Origin: Hymenopus coronatus
Lineage: Eukaryota; Arthropoda; Insecta; Mantodea; Hymenopodidae
Assembly (NCBI GenBank): GCA_030762935.1
Contig: CM060899.1
Coordinates: 58,020,501 to 58,084,500 of the forward strand
Reading direction: 5' to 3'
DNA: 64,000 nt
This document shows, one piece after another, positions 56,363-64,000 of this stretch (positions within the stretch are counted from its first letter, which is position 1; the number at the start of each line of letters is the position of its first letter). The notes under the pieces are model-generated. The model had not been told where the DNA came from. It made no database searches and saw only the letters and a list, made by a program, of their open reading frames with translations. A program made the translations under genes and the position numbers.

Positions 56363-59300
56363 CTGCAACACATACAATCAATCAAGTTATATTTCTGATA
56401 TACTCAAATCAGTAATCTCTAACTATTGACACTTATGATTGGTAATTGCAAATTAAAGCAAACCTGGTTCACAAGACCTTTGCTATCTATTCTGTAACAA
56501 ACCATTCTTATAAAAGATTTTTCTGTTTCATGCTAATCGAGACAAACATGAGCAGAAATGGACTTATTACTTGCTTTCTTGTAAGTAGAAGGGAACTAAG
56601 AGAATACACTAGGCTAAAGTGAGTCAAATCTTTTTAAAGCTTAAGTAATTGAGATTGAAATTTGGTTCTCTTTCCACGGCCAGTAATATAACAGAATATA
56701 TATGAAATGGATAAGTACTTTCCAAGTAAGAAAAGTGTTAAGTATTTTAAAATTGAAACAATGGTAGGAAAATCTCGGAAATCGTAACCTCTACAACAAC
56801 AAAAAAGAGGGACAATTTGTGCATTTTAATGAAATCTACATTTTTTGGACAAATTTTTGACCATCCCTTACAGTTTGCCACTTATACACAAGTCAATCTG
56901 AATTAAGAGGATTCCAGGAGTTATTCCCTGATAATTCAAGATATACATATTATTTGCCTTATAAACATCTTTAATATACAGTATTTTAATCAAAATTGTT
57001 AAGAGCTATTTTTTAGAAAAACAACTTTGAAAAATGTTCCATGTAAAGGGGAAATTTTCCTGAAAATCTTTGTGTCACATCCTTGGAAGATACTGATGCA
57101 CACAATATTTTCTAAAAATGCTTTTTCTTTCAAAACAGGCATTTCAAGTAAAATCTCAGTATCAAATTTTTTATTGGAATACAATACCTTCTCTACTTAC
57201 ATGTGCATTGCACTGGCAGAGAAAGTAATAAATTTTAAATCATGGTTCTAAAATGCATAATATATTTTATAATTTGCATAAAGGCTCACGAATACCTGTA
57301 TCATAAATAATAATAAAAATCATGAAAAATTTGTTTCAGAATAATCTCTGTTTTCATTGCTGAAGTTTTAATTAAAATATTTATAGATTTGCTTAGTGAT
57401 ACTTATACACCACTTACACTAATGAAATCAATTGTCTCCATTTCAACTCATGTTTGACTGCTGATCCATTTTTGATGTAGATAAATTGTAGATCTCCTGT
57501 GGTTTCAGCGAGTTCATCATTACATCAGCAGTTGAACAGAAGTTGAAAATGGAGATGATCTTAAAAGTATGTTCTTAGTGCTATGAAAAAGTAGTGTGAA
57601 TTGACTTTTAAGACATTTACAGTGTTACTTTATTTTGGGCATGTCTGGATTGCCCAAAAGTATGTCATCCAAAATATGAGTCTTAAATACAGATTTTTAG
57701 AACACCTCAGAAACATAAAAGTTAAACAAATTGAGAAATATGCAATATCCCATCATTTCTGGAAAACTCAGAGAACATCAAACTAATCAAACATGTGAAA
57801 ATGAATCAGAACACCAACTTAGGTGAAAATACAGGTTAAGAAAAATGCACACTAATAAGTTTCACATTTATAACATTTCTCATGCACATTATGTATGCTA
57901 ATGTTCCTAGTTATTAGCTTAAGTAATGTATAAAATTCTTCCCAAATATTAAATTACATTACTGTCCTTATTCTCTTGAAAAGAAGATGGAACAGTAAAT
58001 TTTGCAATTTAAACCAACTGAGCAAAACAAGTACAAAATACAAAAATCAATTTTTAAGTTTCTACAATTAATACTATTGATCTAATATGAAGCCTGGGAC
58101 AAAGTGCTTACAACATTTTAAGTCACCATTGGGATGTGACAGCTCAAAATAATTTAAAATGTCTTTGTGGTTTATTGGAAACAATGCGAGAGTCGGGAAA
58201 TTTAGTGTTGTGTCGGCATGTAGCTAGGGTAGCTCTGTAGTTAGAGAAACCAGATGGAGACCAGGAGATTCATGGTTCAAATCCCAGCTATGGCATTGGT
58301 CATTTAACCAACATTTTGTTTTTAAGTTATATTGTTCACTCTCGCTCACATGCACATGCCTTTTCTAAAAAATACTTTTTCTTTGGGAGTTCAGGTGGGG
58401 GCTCAAAACATATATTTCCAGTGAAATCTCAACACTTTCCCTATCCACTTATTTAATACAGAAAGTAAAAGTAATAACTCACTCTATCTGCTTTGGTGAT
58501 ATCTTTCCAGTTAGTGCCTTCACCAATTCTTCTTTGCCTGTTCCAATGTCCATAGTGCTTTGCTGCAAATTAAAAATCAAATAATGTATATAAATACCAA
58601 ACTGCATGTGTTTATAGTCCATGTTTAGTCTTTTATTTATATGTTGAAAACCTTTTCATATAATAAAAATCTATGATTATCGGATAACAAACTAAAAAAC
58701 CTGATCTGTTCCATTCACATGATTTTCTGTACCTGTTCTGCAAACAAACTATTCTTACAAAAGATTATCTTCTATCGAGATCATGCTATTGAAATAAACA
58801 TTAGCAGAAATTGTCTTATTACTTACTGCCTAGTAAGCAGAAGGGAAATAAGGGGATACAGTAGGCTAAAATCTTTTAAAAGCTGACCACTATGTGAACA
58901 AGTGAAGTTTAATTCGCTTTGCATAACTAGCAGTAAAATAAAAGAGAGATGAAACAGCAGGTGAGTTCTCATTTGAGAAAAGTTATGCAGTTTAAAATTG
59001 AAACCAATAGTAAGGAATATCTTGGAAATGGTCAACTCTACAGGAGAACTCTATATTTTAACGAGATCTACATTTTTGTGTAGTAAGTCTTTGTCTATCT
59101 CTTACTGTTTATCAGTTATTAATTTTCATTCAGGATGAAGAGATCTTCAGAGTCTATTTCCAGAAAATTCAAGAGTAAATTTTATTTGTGATGTAAATAT
59201 CAAATTTTGACAGTTGAGAGCTGAGGAAGCGCTCAACAAAAAAAAGTTGTTAAAAAATGCAGAAAATGGTTTATACTAGTTATTTTAGTCAAAATTGTTA

Positions 59301-62300
59301 GAGCCATTTTGGAGAAAAACAAAATTTTCAAAAATACTTTATGCTTTGCACACACACCCATAACCACCCACACTACTTATATAAAACCCTCTTTGCTTTT
59401 GGCAACAATCTCTGTCTACTAGAAAGCAAAATTGTAACAATATGTACTAGTATTCCCAACCAGCTGAAGTCAGAATACAATTAAAACCAATCAACACTTC
59501 CTAGGAGTCTGTTTCTGTCTTGTTTTGCAAAACCCACAATGAGAGAATCCATGTGAAAATTTTCCTGACTCTTTCTGGTAACTAGCTATTACCCTGGCTT
59601 TTCGAGACATCTGAAAAATTTCCCGGACTATTCAGTTAAGTGTGAAGCTACACAAAATAGTTTATTTCTAGATTCCTTAATTCTAAAATAAGAGCTGAAG
59701 CTTTCCTGAACAGTATATCTCTAAATTTCCTCAGGCTGATTATTGTTTTGAAAGTATCCATCCTTAGAATAAACTAATTGAAATGGAAGTCTGGATCTTC
59801 ATATTTATAGTGTCAGAATGATGCTGAAATTTGATTCATAATGATTTGTAGAGTTAAGAATCAATGGTAATATGACTGGGGACATGGGTTGATCTGCAAA
59901 GGCAGCAGTATCGGGTATAGGGTTGCCCCCCCATCATCATACTTGTCCTCATAGCTTACAACTCCAATTATACTCTACATACACATATACTGGTCACACA
60001 AGATATATATTTATTACTGCAAACAATAAAAGCTTAGCTGGTCCATAGCTCAGTGAATAGAGAACCTGCCTGCTGTGCAAGGGGTCCTGGGTTTGTTTGT
60101 CTCTAGTCAAGATTATTCCATATCCTATCCCAGAGTCTGGAAGTTGGAATGAATGTGTGTATGTGATCTAATGAATAAAATCTGAAGAACAAAACAGAAA
60201 CCCTTGATAGCAGTACAGAAAACACCATTGCCAATAGACAACATGTTCCAAAGGGAAATGCTGTGCTGATATGATGTAGTTAAAGACAGGGCTATAAATA
60301 AACAATAATAATAATAATAATAAATAAAAACTTATCATACCCTTATTATGTTGTATACCATTGTCTGTTGTGGAGTAAAGTTGGGCAACTGACCCATACC
60401 AGTTTCCATCATGGAGTTGGAGAGCTCATTTGTTCCAATTGGCCTGGTAACATCCATAGGTGTTACTTGTTGCTCCTAAAATCAATTTTATAACACAGAT
60501 GTACTCTGCAAAATCCTGATGGTCAATAATTCTACATGTACATGCTGTTTTATCAACTGTAGTTTAATGTAATAAATAGTGGTGCTATGTTCAAGGATGT
60601 TTAGCAACACAGTCTAGTTGGTGTTGGCTAAATAGTATTGGGATGGTTTTGTGATTTTCAAAAATCAAGTGCGGGGAAACATTAAATTCTTAATTTATAA
60701 TTATTAAACAATGAGTTGCACTCTAACTTCACTTTAAAGGTTTTAACCTACAAATATATTTTCGCCGGTCATCCCATTTGGTTGATGGTGCTGGCAATGG
60801 CTGGTGAAAACATGTTTCTAGGTTAAAACTTTTAAAGTGAAGTTAGAGTATAATTCATTATTTAATGATTATTGAACATCCTTCACTGTATTAAATTCTT
60901 TGTTGAAATTTCTGAACTCTTTATTTAAGTTTTACCATTGACAAATTTATTAAGTATACTTAAATAGGTAAATGGGAGAGGAAAGAAGAAGAAAAATGAG
61001 AATATAGTTGTCATGGAAAGAAAAGAAAGAAAGAAAGAAAGAAAAAAGAAAAAAGAAAAAAAAAAAAAAAAAAAAAGTAACTCACAAGGGGCCACTGTCA
61101 CAATGATGTTACATATCGAGCTGGAATATTTTTAGTGAAATTAAAACACCTGTGCCTTGGATCTCTCTCCCATAGGCTCAAGTTTGACAAGAAAAAAATT
61201 ATAAATTAGAGTGATTACTAATAGTATTTAATTCCTTGCATATACTGATGTTTAATAATTATTAAACCAAACTGACTTGGATAAATGCATGATTTTTATC
61301 TCTACAATGCTTTTTACACTGTGGCTAAGTGACGAACCTCCACAATATATTTTGTGGCGGCAATTCGAAGTTGAATATATTGTGGAGGTTCATCACTCAA
61401 CCACCAGGGACCGTCACACAACATAGAACAGCCTGTAGAAATTCAGGTGGAAACCAGCAACAATGAAGCCCACATGGCTTCGAAACCAGTCTCGAAAAAG
61501 TGATATTTAAGTGTTACAAACCCAACTCAGAAATATTCCATTCACACATATCACTGTTCCAAAAACCCTTTTATTAAAATTGTTGTTATAGTGTCTAAGA
61601 TTAATTTTGTAAATATTTATAATTGTAATATTGTTTATAATTAAGACTATATGGAAAGTTTAATTGTAAATGCAATTTTTATACATTTCTTGACATATAC
61701 TACACCATGGTACATATGTATGGTTTACAGGACAAATAAAATATCTATGTTAATGTATATAAGATCCAAAGGAACAAGCAACTGTTAAGGATAGAAACTT
61801 AGCTGAATGTGTTTAAGGAAAAAGAAAGGAAGAAAGGTACATTATTGTATGAAATGTAACAAATGTTTGTATAGTAATTTATGATAAATTCATGCATTCA
61901 TATAAATAATATATGTTTAAGACAATGTGTAAAAAAGCATACCTTTGATTCAATTCTCTCCATTTTCAGTTGGGCATGTATTACTTCTAAGAGATGTCGT
62001 GTAAGATCATTCAAATTTTCCAGTGGCACTATCCTGAAGACAAATATGTATGGTTTCCCTTGCTGCATTCTCAGAGAACCAAACACTCGACAATATGTGT
62101 CCTCCATTATTGGAGGTACAGTCTGATCTTCTTCCTGCACACAAATGTCTTACAGTAAATAATTAAATTTGTTTATCAATGGCTTCATAGTGGTACAGTC
62201 TATGAACTACATCAATCTTCAGCCGACTGTTTCTATACACTACAAATTTCTATAATATATTTGAATCAACTGCTTCGTAAAGTTTTTCCAACCATTGTCA

Positions 62301-64000
62301 ATGTGGGTGTTTTGTACAATCAGACTCATAAAGACTTCATGGTTAGTTTTACTTTTAATTGTGCTTATTTAGACTGGCCTTCCACTTCCCATTTGTAGAA
62401 AATCTAATCCCAAGTAAACAAATTCTTTTCACCCCCTCTCAATCATTTCTAATCTCTCTAGTTTACTGTCTCTAGCATGTACACAGTAGGTACAGAAGGT
62501 ATTGTACTCCATCCAAAAATTCAATACATAAATTTCACTGGAAATACATGTTTTTGGGTTCCTGATTTAAAGAAAAAGTATTTTAAGAAAATGTGCATGT
62601 GTTGCATAACTCAAAAACAAAAAGTTGGGGTAAATACCAAACTTGATATTCAAGCTAAGCATCTTTCCAGGTTGTAACGTGAAGATTTTTCAAAAAAATC
62701 TCTCCACTAAAACTATCCTTTACAGGAAAATTTTTCTAAAATTTTGATAGTTTTTCAAAAAGGGTTTTAATGATTTTGATCAAAATATTATATGTTTAAA
62801 AGGCTTTTTTATGATAAATAATCTGTAATCTTGAATTTTAAAAAACAAGTGAAGTCAAAATGTTCAAAACTGATCAGGAAAAGAAGAAGAATACATGCAT
62901 TCCCACTCTTGATACTGGGTTGTTGTGAACCAAAATCTTGTCCTGTATGGTTATCTTTCTCGGGTTATTGTGAACATCAAGATTTATTTACAGTGAAATC
63001 TTGGTATCAAATTTGTCGGTAGAATGCAATACCTTCTCTACCTACGTACTGTGTAGTTAGAGAAAGTAATAATAATCTCAACTTTTACCATTTCTTATCT
63101 TGATAATATGTTTATTATTAGAGCTAGCTGAAAAATTCAATGCCACAGCCAGGATCTGAATATGGTTCTCCCACCATTGAGATACTGTGACAACATTCTG
63201 GTATGACATTCCAACCTCTAACTGATTCATGTATGTTTTTACCTGGTCAACCAACCGCATCAGAGAACATCTTAGTGACAACTTACATTCCTAAGTACTT
63301 AGTAACTGGGTAATATTAATATAGGTATTGCTAACTATCAAGCTATTCTGTTATTGTGTTGGTAATGTTCCTATTATATTTATGTTACACTGGGTTGACC
63401 GGGTAAAAAACAGGAATCAGACAGAAGATTGAATGTCATACTGGTAGTAGTTCAATGTAGCAATCATACAGAGAGCAGAACCACGTTCAAATCCCGGCTG
63501 TGGCATTGAATTTTTCAGCTGGACATAATAATAATAAAAAAAATATTACCCAGTGTATCATAAATATAGGAGGAGTATTCCAACCAATAATTGCATGTAT
63601 TTATACATGGCAGTAATAACTTTGCTGTTCATGCACCTGCCCATATTCTTTCTGGCAGATGTAGTGCAATATGTGCTATAGTCACCCATCTACAAAGGAC
63701 TTAAAGTATACCTTCTAAATTACTTCTCCCAACATAAATATGAAAAATGATTAACAAATGCCAACTGTTCCATAACCCTGCAGAAAATTCAGATGTTTGA
63801 GACTGATCATTGAGATTTGTAAATAAACAGAGAATAAGAATCAAGGAATCTTTTCCGTAATTACTGCATCCATGTAGTACTTATATTTGCTTTGTCCTGT
63901 AATATGATTTGGTTAAAATGTCTTTAAATAATTCTCACCCCATCACTGGACTCAATCCAGAAAAGAGCAGAGATGCCTCCAGTGCCATCATCTATTAAAT
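56284..64000 (-). CDS. RPA2: replication protein A 32 kDa subunit, 5' part outside window
   Basis: RPA2 is the middle subunit of the RPA heterotrimer, which binds single-stranded DNA in replication, repair and checkpoint signalling in the nucleus. Five exons on the reverse strand join in frame to 181 residues ending at TGA (56284-56286). They give the second half of the OB fold ([55 protein letters not shown]), a polar linker, and the C-terminal winged helix ([50 protein letters not shown]). That last stretch is nearly the vertebrate sequence. All splice sites are GT-AG. The N-terminal phospho-region and the start of the OB fold lie beyond 64000. The gene converges on fibrillarin, 5.1 kb between stops. 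Confidence 0.95.
56480..57230 (+). repeat. rep-A repeat in RPA2 intron
   Basis: Degenerate left end, good middle (TAAGTAGAAGGGAACTAAGA), right end ACCTTCTCTACTTACATGTG and GGCAGAGAAAGTAATAA. Opposite in orientation to the gene. Confidence 0.8.
57240..58200. other. RPA2 intron segment, no recognised feature
   Basis: AT-rich; the frame at 57601-57786 (+) has no domain. Confidence 0.4.
58205..58470 (+). repeat. tRNA-like scrap fused to rep-A right end
   Basis: 58215-58300 has GTAGCTCTGTAGTTAGAGAA and GGTTCAAATCCCAGC, an A/B-box pattern. From about 58310 the sequence continues as the right part of rep-A (microsatellite, CTTTTTCTTTGGGAG, CAGTGAAATCTCA), ending near 58470. Confidence 0.5.
58483..58562 (-). 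CDS. RPA2: RPA2 exon
   Basis: Acceptor AATTTGCAG, donor GA/GTGAGT. Encodes [20 protein letters not shown] and ISPKQI, the first helices of the C-terminal winged helix. Confidence 0.92.
58705..59350 (+). repeat. rep-A repeat in RPA2 intron
   Basis: Left end GTTCCATTCACATGATTTTC; continues to the GAGCCATTTTGGAGAAAAAC block. The right end is lost. Confidence 0.78.
59355..60335. other. RPA2 intron segment, tRNA-like scrap and AAT repeat
   Basis: 60045-60110 (CCATAGCTCAGTGAATAGAG and GTCCTGGGTTTG) resembles a tRNA-derived SINE head. An (AAT)n tract lies at about 60302-60325. No gene is seen. Confidence 0.4.
60341..60475 (-). CDS. RPA2: RPA2 exon (linker and winged-helix start)
   Basis: Acceptor AATTGATTTTAG, donor AGG/GTATGA. 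Encodes [20 protein letters not shown] through [16 protein letters not shown], in phase on both sides. Confidence 0.93.
60702..60868. repeat. foldback element, 48-bp arms
   Basis: Left arm 60702-60749 and right arm 60820-60868 are near-exact reverse complements, sharing CTTCACTTTAAAGGTTTTAA and its complement. The loop is about 70 bases and ends in GAAAACATGTTTCTAGG, as in the 44772 hairpin. Confidence 0.88.
61018..61077. repeat. (GAAA)n and poly(A) tract
   Basis: GAAA repeats run into more than 20 A residues. On the given strand this could be the tail of a retroposed sequence. Confidence 0.9.
61331..61394. repeat. hairpin, 20-bp arms
   Basis: GACGAACCTCCACAATATAT (61331-61350) pairs with 61375-61394 with one mismatch. 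About 70 bases on, GAAGCCCACATGGCTTCGAAAC (61465 region) forms a second short stem. Confidence 0.85.
61943..62134 (-). CDS. RPA2: RPA2 exon (OB-fold core)
   Basis: Acceptor TTTGTGTGCAG, donor AAG/GTATGC. Encodes 64 residues, [20 protein letters not shown] through [21 protein letters not shown]-fold strands and the helix that joins the RPA trimer core. Confidence 0.96.
62480..63075. repeat. rep-A, reversed copy plus forward right end
   Basis: 62490-62870 is the reverse copy (AGAAGGTATTGTACTCCATC, the CAAAAAGTTGGGGTAAATAC block). 62975-63075 is a forward right end (GTGAAATCTTGGTATCAAAT, CCTTCTCTACCTACGTACTG, GTTAGAGAAAGTAATAA). Confidence 0.75.
63120..63540. repeat. inverted pair of tRNA-like repeats
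   Basis: AGCTGAAAAATTCAATGCCA (63124-63143) is the reverse complement of the end near 63505-63525. Both copies carry the B-box-like GTTCAAATCCCGGC or its decayed complement. Probably two copies of one SINE-type repeat in opposite orientation. Confidence 0.6.
63939..64000 (-). CDS. RPA2: RPA2 exon, cut by window end
   Basis: Donor GGG/GTGAGA. Encodes [20 protein letters not shown], the OB-fold strand pair that corresponds to the KIDDMTAAPMDVRQW region of vertebrate RPA2. Confidence 0.92.

Noticed and set aside
63078..63281. - strand frame of 67 codons
   Set aside because: It overlaps an inverted tRNA-like repeat and shows no domain; it is not in phase with the RPA2 exons.

Overview
This is a eukaryotic, AT-rich window with about 1 kb of recognisable exon sequence for fibrillarin and RPA2, long introns, and heavy loading with interspersed repeats. 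Two conserved housekeeping genes, a leucine-rich repeat gene and the transposon mix (mariner, Tc1, pogo/Tigger, jockey- and R1-like LINEs, Penelope-like elements, gypsy integrase, tRNA-derived SINEs) point to an arthropod, most likely an insect with a large genome. I cannot name the species. There are no operons or prokaryotic signals.

Genes. (1) A spliced fibrillarin (FBL/Nop1) gene runs on the + strand from a probable tiny first coding exon at 34303-34327 through five well-supported exons (40184-40315, 43105-43250, 46054-46227, 49017-49262, 50996-51163). The exons join in frame to 296 residues with an intact methyltransferase domain, but with an N-terminus almost lacking RGG repeats. (2) A replication protein A 32 kDa subunit (RPA2) gene runs on the - strand, converging on fibrillarin. 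Five exons (63939-64000 and beyond, 61943-62134, 60341-60475, 58483-58562, 56284-56362) join in frame from the middle of the OB fold to the stop. (3) A large - strand exon at 21409-22749 encodes an LRR (FBXL-like) protein of a family I cannot name. (4) A 192-codon + strand ORF at 8778-9356 and a few shorter candidate exons have no recognised function.

Layout. 1-8300: repeat copies, LINE 3' ends and one LINE with its reverse transcriptase (3452-4619, -). 8300-14800: unknown ORF, two different SINEs, a LINE scrap and a high-copy repeat. 14800-20640: gypsy integrase fragment, Penelope-like element, SINE and Tc1 relic. 21400-23100: LRR gene with a foldback next to its 5' side. 23500-28900: nested transposons (SINE in mariner, probable LTR, second mariner, Tigger). 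28900-34300: repeats and fibrillarin upstream DNA. 34300-51200: fibrillarin with introns carrying a MITE, three mariners, a LINE with an inserted SINE, and a perfect 69-bp hairpin. 51200-56280: convergent intergenic DNA with an exact 140-bp tandem duplication. 56280-64000: RPA2.

The most prominent undescribed component is a repeat of about 850 bp, here called rep-A, present in at least eleven whole or partial copies in both orientations. It is recognised by the left end TTCCATTCACATGACTTTCT and a right-end hairpin CTTTCTCTAC...GTAGAGAAAG. Several AC/GT microsatellites of the window lie inside it. No known viral genome or CRISPR-type system was seen. All calls come from reading the sequence; no database search was run.
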